Positions 23,945 to 31,391 of a DNA stretch of 64,000 nucleotides are shown here, in pieces. The DNA lies in assembly GCF_049846925.1 (NCBI RefSeq), contig NZ_JBNCMT010000009.1, forward strand, positions 62,001 to 126,000. The letters run 5' to 3'. This DNA is from Brevibacillus_H sp049846925. GTDB lineage: Bacteria > Bacillota > Bacilli > Brevibacillales > Brevibacillaceae. The notes beneath the pieces are model-generated. The model ran no database searches, was not told the DNA's origin, and worked only from the letters and a program-made list of their open reading frames with translations. How positions within the stretch are numbered: the stretch's first letter is position 1; every line of letters starts with the position of its first letter. Both the position numbers and the translations under genes were made by a program.

Positions 23945-25483
23945 ATGAGCAAACACATGGACGATATATTGTTGGAGCGGATAGCCCAGGTGAAACAAGG
24001 CGGGGAAGCCAAATACCATGAAAAGCTGAAGGAACAAAACAAGCTTTTTGTGCGTGATAGACTAGAGCTCTTGTTCGACGATGAATTCATGATTGAAGAC
24101 GGACTGTTCGCCAACTTCAATGCGGGCGATTTGCCTGCAGACGGGGTAGTCACCGCTATCGGAAAAGTAAATGGACAGACCGTTTGTGTAATGGCAAACG
24201 ATTCGACTGTCAAAGCAGGCTCCTGGGGATCCCGTACAGTAGAGAAAATCATTCGCATTCAGGAAACAGCCGAAAAAATGCGAGTGCCGCTGATCTATCT
24301 GGTTGACTCTGCTGGAGCGAGAATTACCGACCAGTTGGAAATGTTCCCTGGACGTCGTGGTGCGGGCCGAATCTTCTATAATCAGGTGAAGCTCTCTGGA
24401 AAGGTTCCGCAAATTTGCGTATTGTTTGGACCATCTGCTGCTGGGGGCGCCTACATTCCTGCGTTCTGCGATATTGTCATCATGGTAGACAAGAATGCAA
24501 GCATGTACCTGGGTTCTCCACGGATGGCAGAAATGGTCATCGGAGAGAAGGTCTCACTGGAAGATTTGGGCGGAGCTCGTATGCATTGTTCTGTCAGCGG
24601 TGTGGGTGATGTACTCGCAGCCAATGAGGAAGAAGCGATTTTCTCTGCTCGCCGCTACCTGTCATTCTTCCCAGCGAACTACACAGAGCACACGCCAGTA
24701 GTGGAAGCGAAAGCACCGAATCCGAATGCAAAAGATATTGCTACCATCGTACCGGAAAATCAGAATTCGCCGTTCAACATGCACGACTTCATTGATTCTT
24801 TGGTGGATGAGGGCTCTTTCTTTGAGATCAAAAAACTGTTTGCGCAAGAAATCGTGACCGGTTTGGCTAGATTGAATGGCAAACCAGTAGGGATCGTTGC
24901 TAACCAGCCTCGTGTCAAAGGCGGGGTGCTGTTTGTGGATTCCGCTGATAAGGCAGCGCGCTTTATTAACCTGTGCGATGCATTCCACATCCCTCTCTTG
25001 TTCCTGGCAGATGTCCCAGGCTTTATGATTGGAACTGCCGTTGAGCGTGCGGGAATTATTCGACACGGTGCAAAGATGATCTCTGCCATGGCGGAAGCAA
25101 CTGTGCCGAAAATCTCGATTATCGTGCGCAAAGCGTACGGTGCAGGTTTATACGCAATGGCGAGTTCCGCTTTCGAACCAGACTGCGTTCTCGCTTTGCC
25201 AGGGGCTCAGATTGCGGTTATGGGTCCTGAGGCTGCTGTGAATGCTGTGTACAGCAATAAAATTCAAGCGATTGAAGATCCACAGGAACGCCAAGCCTTC
25301 ATTATGGAGAAACGTAAAGAATATCAGGAAGATATTGATATTTACTTGCTTGCGTCCAATTTGATCGTGGACGGAATTGTGGCGCCAGGTGATTTGCGTC
25401 GGGAACTGATTTCCCGCTTTGAGGTTTACAGCAGCAAGCGTCAAATTTTCACGGATCGCAAACATCCGGTTTATCCTGTGTAA
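23945..25483 (+). CDS. yngE: Acyl-CoA carboxylase carboxyltransferase (beta) subunit
   Basis: 512 residues, ATAGGAGG before the ATG. Carboxyltransferase family: NDSTVKAGSWG, LVDSAGARITDQ, GPSAAGGAYIPAFCDI, ADVPGFMIGTAVERAGIIRHGAKM and RKAYGAGLYAM. Transfers CO2 from carboxybiotin to the acyl-CoA (methylcrotonyl-CoA or propionyl-CoA cannot be told apart by eye; neighbours point to methylcrotonyl-CoA). Last gene of the operon, ended by the hairpin at 25507. Confidence 0.94.
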   Translation: MSKHMDDILLERIAQVKQGGEAKYHEKLKEQNKLFVRDRLELLFDDEFMIEDGLFANFNAGDLPADGVVTAIGKVNGQTVCVMANDSTVKAGSWGSRTVEKIIRIQETAEKMRVPLIYLVDSAGARITDQLEMFPGRRGAGRIFYNQVKLSGKVPQICVLFGPSAAGGAYIPAFCDIVIMVDKNASMYLGSPRMAEMVIGEKVSLEDLGGARMHCSVSGVGDVLAANEEEAIFSARRYLSFFPANYTEHTPVVEAKAPNPNAKDIATIVPENQNSPFNMHDFIDSLVDEGSFFEIKKLFAQEIVTGLARLNGKPVGIVANQPRVKGGVLFVDSADKAARFINLCDAFHIPLLFLADVPGFMIGTAVERAGIIRHGAKMISAMAEATVPKISIIVRKAYGAGLYAMASSAFEPDCVLALPGAQIAVMGPEAAVNAVYSNKIQAIEDPQERQAFIMEKRKEYQEDIDIYLLASNLIVDGIVAPGDLRRELISRFEVYSSKRQIFTDRKHPVYPV

Positions 25484-25506
25484 CCATCCAAAATGTCATT
25501 AAAAGC

Positions 25507-25541
25507 AACAGCCTGCTCCTATGTGAGTCGGGCTGTTTTCC
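25507..25541 (+). terminator. Terminator of the carboxylase operon
   Basis: AACAGCC / GGCTGTT stem followed by TTTC. Confidence 0.75.
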
Positions 25542-25559
25542 ATTTGCGTGAGCCAATTC

Positions 25560-25636
25560 AGAAAAACGCTTGTCCTATTCAAGCGACTTTGGCAGAGCAG
25601 CCTGTCAGGGAGACCTGAGGTGGACAACGTTTTTCT
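25560..25636. repeat. Cloverleaf-like inverted repeat element
   Basis: Outer stem AGAAAAACG / CGTTTTTCT encloses a hairpin CGCTTG-N7-CAAGCG (25567-25585) and a second hairpin TCAGG-GAGA-CCTGA (25605-25618). The outer stem resembles the core of the 32-bp repeats at 13889 and 16261 (GAAAAACG / CGTTTTTC). It does not look like a tRNA: no CCA-type end or T-loop. Confidence 0.6.
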
Positions 25637-25752
25637 TGTCATAAAATATACTAAAAAATGTTAGTGAGCATGAACATTTCTGTTTTCTATCTCATCTGCT
25701 TTCTGTTATGCTTGAAATATATAATGTGATGCAAGATAGGTGGAGGCAAGGT

Positions 25753-26670
25753 ATGCAAGTAGTTGTTGTTGGCGGTGGATCTGTCGGGTTGTTGATGGCA
25801 GCGAGACTTCATCTGGGTGGGTGTCTGGTCAAGCTTGTCACTCGAAGTGAAGAACAAGCATCTCTTCTCAACAAGCAGGCAATTGTCATGCAGACATTGG
25901 ACAACCACATTGTCAAGGCTCCCGTTACAGCAACCTCTTATCAAGACAAGTGGCCTAATGCAGATGTGTATTTACTTGCCGTCAAACAAACTCAGCTTCC
26001 GGATTTGCTTTCTGCAATCAGCCAACTGCCTGCAGGTGCAAGAGTAGTTGCCCTGCAAAACGGGATGGGGCATTACGAGTTGTTACAAGAGGTCGTCAGC
26101 CAAAATCGACTGTTCCTTGCGATGAACACGGAAGGGTATCGAAGGATGTCCCAGACACAAGTGAGGCACACGGGAAATGGAGTCATTCGCTTTGGCCCCT
26201 GGGAGACTCAGGAAATGCGAGATGAAGTGATCACTTCATTTATTCAGTTAGCCAATTCCTGCGGTATTCCCTTCACCTATGAAAATGGCATTCAACCATT
26301 TCTTTGGAAAAAGTTGATAGCCAATGCAGTAATCAATCCTGTTACTGCACTTTTTGAAGTAGCGAATGGTCAACTGCTCGAGTCAACTGAGTTACTCGAC
26401 ATCATGCGTCAAGTATTTGATGAAGCAGCTTTTGTTGCTTCTCAATATGGACATAAAATAGCTGAAATTGACTGGCAGGATATTCTGTTGATCTGCCGAA
26501 ATACTTCACAAAATTATTCTTCGATGTTGCAGGACTTGTTGCATGGCAAACAGACAGAGATTGATGCAATCACTGGTTATATTGTTGACAAGGCCCATAC
26601 CTACCATATAAAAACACCAATGAATGAAAGCTTGTATCGGGCTGTTACCATGAAATCAAGTTTGCGATGA
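25753..26670 (+). CDS. panE: Ketopantoate reductase (2-dehydropantoate 2-reductase)
   Basis: 305 residues from the ATG at 25753, GGAGG 6 nt upstream; the frame starts earlier at 25708 without a site. Rossmann motif VVVVGGGSVGLLMAARLHLGG, LAVKQTQL, VALQNGMGHYE with the conserved Asn, and the C-terminal domain WKKLIANAVINPVTALF with catalytic Lys. Makes pantoate from ketopantoate with NADPH, for CoA synthesis. In B. subtilis ylbQ (panE) precedes yllA (bshC); here the same order holds with two small genes between. Confidence 0.93.
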   Translation: MQVVVVGGGSVGLLMAARLHLGGCLVKLVTRSEEQASLLNKQAIVMQTLDNHIVKAPVTATSYQDKWPNADVYLLAVKQTQLPDLLSAISQLPAGARVVALQNGMGHYELLQEVVSQNRLFLAMNTEGYRRMSQTQVRHTGNGVIRFGPWETQEMRDEVITSFIQLANSCGIPFTYENGIQPFLWKKLIANAVINPVTALFEVANGQLLESTELLDIMRQVFDEAAFVASQYGHKIAEIDWQDILLICRNTSQNYSSMLQDLLHGKQTEIDAITGYIVDKAHTYHIKTPMNESLYRAVTMKSSLR

Positions 26671-26689
26671 TCAAAGGGAGAGACCCTTG

Positions 26690-27076
26690 ATGCAAGTACT
26701 TGCTAGTATTTGGGGCGTGTTTACAACCGTACCGTTTTTGGCGTTTTTCCTCGTTTATCTCATTACAAAGGCGAAAACCAAGAACCGAAAGTTGGCATTC
26801 CAATGGTCAGTAAATATTACAAATATCTTGCTCATAAACTCGGTTGCCGTACTGTATGCTGAAATTTGGCCGGATGGAATTTCCATATGGATTTGGTTCT
26901 TTCTGATGATCTTGGTGATCGCCGGATTTTTAGGGTGGCTGCAGAGGCTAAAAAGAGGACAAGTCTTTTGGGGAAAAATTGGTTTTTCAACATGGCGTAT
27001 CTCTTTCCTATTGTTTAGCATTGCTTATATGGCATTGTTCGGAACAGGCATTTGGAAATTGATGCAAGTGAGCTAG
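26690..27076 (+). CDS. DUF3397 family membrane protein
   Basis: 128 residues from the ATG at 26690 (GGGAGAG upstream; a TTG sits one codon earlier). Four hydrophobic helices: near the N-terminus (WGVFTTVPFLAFFLVYLI), about 45-60, about 68-83 (IWIWFFLMILVIAGFLGWLQ) and near the C-terminus (FLLFSIAYMALFGTGIW). Short basic loops (TKAKTKNRKLAF). The DUF3397 family is a Bacillus gene commonly found between panE and bshC; function unknown. Confidence 0.78.
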   Translation: MQVLASIWGVFTTVPFLAFFLVYLITKAKTKNRKLAFQWSVNITNILLINSVAVLYAEIWPDGISIWIWFFLMILVIAGFLGWLQRLKRGQVFWGKIGFSTWRISFLLFSIAYMALFGTGIWKLMQVS

Positions 27077-27113
27077 AGATAGAACTTTATGGGAGATTAG
27101 AAAGAAGGTGTAA

Positions 27114-27674
27114 ATGGTGCGGCTTCCGATTGAGATGGTAGGTCAAAAAATTCGCACAGTTCGCAAGGAAAAAGGATTTACGCTGGAGGTGCTCGCAACT
27201 CGGACAGGCTTAAGTAAAGGACTGTTGAGCCAGGTAGAACGAGGTATTTCGCAGCCCTCACTGGAGTCTCTGTGGCGCATTTCCAAGGCGCTAGAATCTA
27301 ATTTTTCCTACTTTTTTGAAGAAATTGATCATAACTACGTGCATATCGTCCGGAAGGAAAAACGTCGCCAGCTAGTATTGCCTGATTCCACAGGGACCTA
27401 TTCTTTGCTTTCTACAGGAAGAAATGCACGCATTGGGATGCTGGAAGTCAAACTTCAGCCGGGTGAAGAGACTCGGGACCAATTGGTGCAATCAGAAGGA
27501 GAAGAATGTTTGGTTGTTATCAGTGGAGGCGTCCAAGTGAAAATGGGGGAAGAAACGTTCGAGTTGAACGAAGGGGACAGCGTCTATTTCGACAATGCCC
27601 AGTCTCACGTAATCACGAATACAGGCAAAGAAATGGCAGTGCTCATCTGGTCAGTCACACCACCTCAACTATAA
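27114..27674 (+). CDS. XRE-type HTH regulator with C-terminal cupin domain
   Basis: 186 residues; ATG or the following GTG are both near AAGGTG. The N-terminal HTH is VGQKIRTVRKEKGFTLEVLATRTGLSKGLLSQ (given here only to show register), with QVERGISQPSLESLWRIS. A linker precedes the C-terminal cupin (about 105-180): GMLEVKLQPGEETRDQ, EGEECLVVISGGVQVKMGEE and FELNEGDSVYFDN. HTH-cupin regulators sense small ligands and control nearby amino acid or polyamine genes. Target unknown; a terminator separates it from bshC. Confidence 0.9.
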   Translation: MVRLPIEMVGQKIRTVRKEKGFTLEVLATRTGLSKGLLSQVERGISQPSLESLWRISKALESNFSYFFEEIDHNYVHIVRKEKRRQLVLPDSTGTYSLLSTGRNARIGMLEVKLQPGEETRDQLVQSEGEECLVVISGGVQVKMGEETFELNEGDSVYFDNAQSHVITNTGKEMAVLIWSVTPPQL

Positions 27675-27688
27675 GATCAACCATCGTA

Positions 27689-27722
27689 CAAGGCAGCCCA
27701 TTTGGTTGCCTTGTTTTGTTTT
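27689..27722 (+). terminator. Terminator before bshC
   Basis: CAAGGCA-GCC / GG-TTGCCTTG stem, then TTTTGTTTTG. Confidence 0.85.
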
Positions 27723-27791
27723 GCAGTGGTTTCGTGTTCAGCTTTTTCCATGCTATAATGCTTTTGAAGACAATAGAAAGAAGGAAGAGGT

Positions 27792-29417
27792 GTGAATATA
27801 GTTAGTATCTTACTTTCTCAAAGTAATGAATTGATTAAAGATTATATAGAAGGCAAAGAATCGGCCAACCAGTTCTTTGCATACGCACCATATGAGTTGT
27901 CTTCGTACCGCCAGCGTCTGGAGTGGCTGAATAGACAACCTTTCACACATCGGCAACAACTGGTGGATGGACTTCTTGCCTACAACCGCCAAGTGGGAAA
28001 TCATCCTGTTGCATTGGATCAAATCGAGAAACTGCGCAAGGACGATGTGTACGTTGTAGTCGGAGGTCAGCAAGCAGGTGTGTTGACTGGGCCGCTATAC
28101 AGCATCCACAAGGCAATCAGTCTGATACACTCAGCCAGATATTTGCAACAACAGTTGGGCGTTGAAGTGATTCCTGTGTTCTGGATCGCCGGTGAAGACC
28201 ACGATTATGATGAGATCAATCATGTGTATTCTTTGTCCACAGGAGGAGAATTACATAAGATCAAGCTGGACATAAAGAGACCGGGGAAACAATCTGCCAG
28301 TCATCTCTCCGTAGATAGTGAGCAGATGATTCGGCTTGTTGATCAGTTTTTTGACAGACAGTTGGATACGATGGAAACTCAATCACTAAAGCGAATGCTC
28401 AAAGATTCAGCTTCCCAGTCCAATAATCTGGTCGATTGGTTTGGACGAATCATGGCTGAATTGTTCGGGAAACACGGGTTGATATTGGTTGAATCCAGTC
28501 TTGAATTTGTCAGACAGCTAGAAAAACCGGTGTTTACTCGAATGATTGCACAGGCAGAAGACATTCATTCCTATCTCTCAGAAGCTTCTTTGCAACTGAA
28601 GCAAAACGGCTACAGCGAGCAGCTTCAATTAGATGATGATCAAGCACACTTGTTCATTTATAAAGACGGGGAGCGCCACCTGCTCTATCATCAGGGTGAC
28701 GAGTTTTATACGAAATATCGGGAGGTAGTCCTGACTCGTCAGGAGTTGCTTGAGCGAATTGAGCGATGTCCGGCTGATTTCAGTGCCAATGTCGTCTCTC
28801 GTCCGCTCGCACAGGAACATATTTTTCCGACTCTCGCATTCGTCGGTGGGCCGGGCGAAATCGCCTACTGGGCCTATTTCAAAAACTACTTTGCCGAAAT
28901 GGGTTATCAGTTGCCTGTTGTTTTGCCGCGAACTTCGATTACGCTGGTGGAAGGTTCCATCCATCGATGTATGGAGCAGGTCGGTCTTGAAATAGCAACC
29001 GTTTTGTCTGATTTCTCTGTCTGGAAAGAGCAGCACATGGAAGGTCTGCTTGAAGCGGAGTTGAAGGTGCTGTTTGAAGAGACAAGAGAGAAGATGCTTG
29101 CCTTATACCGTCCATTGGTTGAACAAGTAAGTGAAATGGATAAAGGATTGCAGGCACTGGCAAACAAGAATCTAAAGCGAATTGAAAATGAGCTATTGTT
29201 TTTGGAGAAGAAAAGCAAGGAATCACAATGGCAGAAACACGAGGTTTATTTACAACGCATAGACCGGATAGAAAAAGCATTGCGTCCTGAGGGGAATTTA
29301 CAGGAAAGAGTCCATAATATATTTGCTTATCTCAACGTTCACGGCTGTGAACTGATCGATCGAATGGTAGCCGTAGATTACCCGTTTGATCCTTCCCATA
29401 AAGTAATTTCAACGTAA
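27792..29417 (+). CDS. bshC: Bacillithiol synthase BshC
   Basis: 541 residues from a GTG at 27792 with AAGGAAGAGG upstream. Family features: KLRKDDVYVVVGGQQAGVLTGPLYS, IPVFWIAGEDHDYDEINH and RTSITLVEGS, plus a long C-terminal coiled coil (LLFLEKKSKESQWQKHE). BshC adds cysteine to GlcN-malate, the last step of bacillithiol synthesis. The presence of bacillithiol agrees with yqgX in the window. In B. subtilis bshC (yllA) directly precedes mraZ; here a 5.8-kb block is inserted between them. Confidence 0.96.
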   Translation: MNIVSILLSQSNELIKDYIEGKESANQFFAYAPYELSSYRQRLEWLNRQPFTHRQQLVDGLLAYNRQVGNHPVALDQIEKLRKDDVYVVVGGQQAGVLTGPLYSIHKAISLIHSARYLQQQLGVEVIPVFWIAGEDHDYDEINHVYSLSTGGELHKIKLDIKRPGKQSASHLSVDSEQMIRLVDQFFDRQLDTMETQSLKRMLKDSASQSNNLVDWFGRIMAELFGKHGLILVESSLEFVRQLEKPVFTRMIAQAEDIHSYLSEASLQLKQNGYSEQLQLDDDQAHLFIYKDGERHLLYHQGDEFYTKYREVVLTRQELLERIERCPADFSANVVSRPLAQEHIFPTLAFVGGPGEIAYWAYFKNYFAEMGYQLPVVLPRTSITLVEGSIHRCMEQVGLEIATVLSDFSVWKEQHMEGLLEAELKVLFEETREKMLALYRPLVEQVSEMDKGLQALANKNLKRIENELLFLEKKSKESQWQKHEVYLQRIDRIEKALRPEGNLQERVHNIFAYLNVHGCELIDRMVAVDYPFDPSHKVIST

Positions 29418-29446
29418 ATAAAAGATTTCAATGAAACAAAAGGGAG

Positions 29447-29486
29447 AAAACACATTGGACATAACTAATGTGTTTTCTGCTTTTTA
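29447..29486 (+). terminator. Terminator after bshC
   Basis: Perfect 11-bp stem GAAAACACATT / AATGTGTTTTC with an 8-nt loop and T-rich tail. Confidence 0.9.
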
Positions 29487-29509
29487 ATTACTGCACCTAG
29501 TTTCACTTT

Positions 29510-29538
29510 TTGACTTTTTTAAGGTATCGCTATATAAT
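29510..29538 (+). promoter_or_regulatory. Sigma-A promoter for the ABC-F leader
   Basis: TTGACT (29510-29515), 17-bp spacer, TATAAT (29533-29538). Confidence 0.85.
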
Positions 29539-29575
29539 TGTTTGTAATTTTTTAAAAAAGGAGGATTATTAAAAA

Positions 29576-29614
29576 ATGCATTCGATCAGATTTCGTTTCC
29601 CAACTTTGAACTAG
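29576..29614 (+). CDS. Macrolide-arrest-type leader peptide
   Basis: 12 codons, MHSIRFRFPTLN, with AAAGGAGG upstream at good spacing. The peptide contains Arg-Phe-Arg, a +X+ arrest motif at which macrolide-bound ribosomes stall, and it closely resembles the ErmD leader (MTHSMRLRFPTLNQ, recalled from the literature). The last codons (TTTGAAC, 29605-29611) can pair with GTTCAAA (29626-29632), so ribosome stalling would open this stem. Downstream come three terminator-like hairpins before the ABC-F gene, which makes a transcription attenuator likely. Confidence 0.85.
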   Translation: MHSIRFRFPTLN

Positions 29615-29654
29615 TAATTAAATACGTTCAAAGGCTCTGCTTGTGTATGCAGAG
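29605..29654 (+). promoter_or_regulatory. Leader hairpins controlled by ribosome position
   Basis: TTTGAAC / GTTCAAA (29605-29632) covers the end of the leader ORF; CTCTGC-N8-GCAGAG (29635-29654) follows. Both fit a switch in which a stalled ribosome changes downstream folding. Confidence 0.55.
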
Positions 29655-29717
29655 TAAACGGGATCAGTCTGTCCATTTTTTAATAATCTTCATGTAACAG
29701 AATCAAAGGTTACTTGT

Positions 29718-29749
29718 AGAAAGGCAGATCATTCTTCCTTTCTTTTTTG
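29718..29749 (+). terminator. Attenuator terminator 1 in the ABC-F leader
   Basis: AGAAAGG / CCTTTCT with a 12-nt loop, followed by TTTTTT. Confidence 0.7.
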
Positions 29750-29761
29750 TGTTTAAAAATT

Positions 29762-29794
29762 CCTCTACTTTTTGGTTTGGACAAAAGTAGGAGG
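29762..29794 (+). terminator. Attenuator hairpin 2 in the ABC-F leader
   Basis: CCT-(C)-TACTTTT / AAAAGTA-(G)-GAGG-type stem, then TTTATTTG. Confidence 0.6.
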
Positions 29795-29828
29795 TTTATT
29801 TGTCGATGTTCCCTTCCGTTTACTCTGG

Positions 29829-29858
29829 ATCACAGGTAGATTGCCTGTGATTTTTTCT
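29829..29858 (+). terminator. Attenuator terminator 3 in the ABC-F leader
   Basis: Perfect 8-bp stem ATCACAGG / CCTGTGAT with a 7-nt loop and TTTTTTCTTTTT, 30 nt before the ABC-F start. Confidence 0.85.
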
Positions 29859-29888
29859 TTTTATCAATAAAACGGGAGGTAGCAAACC

Positions 29889-31352
29889 ATGGAAAAATTA
29901 TGCTTGGAACTAGTGAATATAGAGGTATCATTTCAAGATCAGTTGGTGTTAGACATCCCTAAATTGTCAGTTCATCAGTTTGATCGAATTGGGCTTGTAG
30001 GAAAGAACGGCGAAGGAAAAAGTACATTATTGAAATTGATGAATGGAACTATCACCCCCAATAAAGGGCTCGTAAATCGACTTGTTGATTTTGGATATTT
30101 TGAGCAGACCGCAAAGCCTGTTGAGAAGGAAGTTGATTTGAAGTTGCTGAGAAAGCTCTCTGTCCCTCAAACCAATATTGAGAGCTTAAGTGGTGGAGAG
30201 CAAACAAGGGTGAAGTTAGCTCAGTTATTCTCAACAAATTATGAAGGGTTATTTATCGATGAGCCGACAACTCACCTGGATGCTTCTGGCGTAGATTTTG
30301 TCATCGAGGAACTGAAGTATTATTATGGGGTTCTGGTTCTCGTCAGTCATGATCGCTATGTGTTAGATCAACTGGTGACAAAGATATGGGAAGTAGAAAA
30401 TGGGAAAGTGACTGAGTATACAGGGAATTATTCCGATTATGTTGAGCAGAAAAGTTTAGAGAAGAAACAGCAACAAGAACAACATGAAAAGTATGTCAAA
30501 GAGAAGGATCGACTGTTAAAGGCAGCCGAGGAGAAGATGAAAAAGGCTGAAAAGGTAACCCAAGCAAATAAAAAAATGTCCAAGAAAGACACAAAAGCAA
30601 AGACAAATAAAACGTTTATGACAAAATCAAAGGATACCAGCCAAAAATCTATGCAGCGAGCGGCAAAAGCAATGGTACAGCGAGTTGAACAGCTTCATGC
30701 GGTGGAAGCTCCTGAACAAGAAAAATCTCTTCATTTCCACCAACCAGCCTCTCTTCAATTGCATAACAAGTTTCCGATTATGGCTGATCGTTTGACGCTT
30801 GGGGTCGGTGATAAAACCCTTTTGAAAGAAGCCAGTTTTCAATTTGCTTTAGGAGAAACCATTGCGATTACAGGAAATAATGGATCAGGTAAATCAACAC
30901 TTCTAAAGCACATTGTAAAACAGGGCGAAGGTATTATTCTTTCTCCGAAAGTGGTTTTTGGAGCGTACGAACAGATGGAATATCATTTTGAGAAATCCGA
31001 AAGCGTCATCTCTTATATGAAGAATCGAAGTGATTATGAAGAAAGCAAGCTGCGTGCCGTCCTTCATGCCATGAACTTTACAGGGAATGATCTAAGAAAA
31101 GATGTCCGTGAGTTAAGTGGAGGGGAAGCGATTCGACTGATCCTGTGTCAGCTTTTTTTGGGAAGGTACAATGTGCTGGTGCTAGATGAGCCAACGAACT
31201 TTTTAGATGTACATTCCATCGAAGCATTAGAGAAATTTCTGGATGGATATAAAGGAACAGTTCTTTTGGTATCGCATGATCGGAAGTTTATTGAGCGTGT
31301 AGCAAATCGTGTGTACGTAATAGAAGACCAACAGCTTACATTACGAAAATAA
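29889..31352 (+). CDS. ABC-F ribosomal protection protein (Vga/Msr/VmlR-like)
   Basis: 487 residues, ACGGGAGG before the ATG. Two ABC domains without membrane segments: first Walker A GLVGKNGEGKST (about 36-46), signature LSGGEQ (100-105), LFIDEPTTHLD; second Walker A GNNGSGKST (about 329-337), LSGGEAIRL, VLVLDEPTNFLD. The linker (about 185-285) is a Lys-rich coiled coil, shorter than in Uup/EttA-type housekeeping forms. ABC-F proteins of this layout free ribosomes from macrolides, lincosamides, streptogramins or pleuromutilins. The +X+ leader points to macrolide-responsive control. Resistance spectrum is inference. Confidence 0.9.
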   Translation: MEKLCLELVNIEVSFQDQLVLDIPKLSVHQFDRIGLVGKNGEGKSTLLKLMNGTITPNKGLVNRLVDFGYFEQTAKPVEKEVDLKLLRKLSVPQTNIESLSGGEQTRVKLAQLFSTNYEGLFIDEPTTHLDASGVDFVIEELKYYYGVLVLVSHDRYVLDQLVTKIWEVENGKVTEYTGNYSDYVEQKSLEKKQQQEQHEKYVKEKDRLLKAAEEKMKKAEKVTQANKKMSKKDTKAKTNKTFMTKSKDTSQKSMQRAAKAMVQRVEQLHAVEAPEQEKSLHFHQPASLQLHNKFPIMADRLTLGVGDKTLLKEASFQFALGETIAITGNNGSGKSTLLKHIVKQGEGIILSPKVVFGAYEQMEYHFEKSESVISYMKNRSDYEESKLRAVLHAMNFTGNDLRKDVRELSGGEAIRLILCQLFLGRYNVLVLDEPTNFLDVHSIEALEKFLDGYKGTVLLVSHDRKFIERVANRVYVIEDQQLTLRK

Positions 31353-31360
31353 AGAAATGA

Positions 31361-31391
31361 GGCCAGGGATTACCTGGCCCGTTTTTTTTCT
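31361..31391. terminator. Terminator shared by ABC-F and exporter genes
   Basis: GGCCAGG-GATTA-CCTGGCC followed by CG and a run of eight T; it overlaps the exporter's last codons. Confidence 0.9.

Noticed and set aside
25560..25636. Cloverleaf-like structure as a tRNA
   Set aside because: No T-loop (TTCRA), no anticodon loop pattern and no acceptor end; better seen as a palindromic repeat.
30470..30700. Lys/Glu/Gln-rich stretch in the ABC-F gene as a repeat or foreign segment
   Set aside because: It is the normal inter-domain linker of ABC-F proteins.
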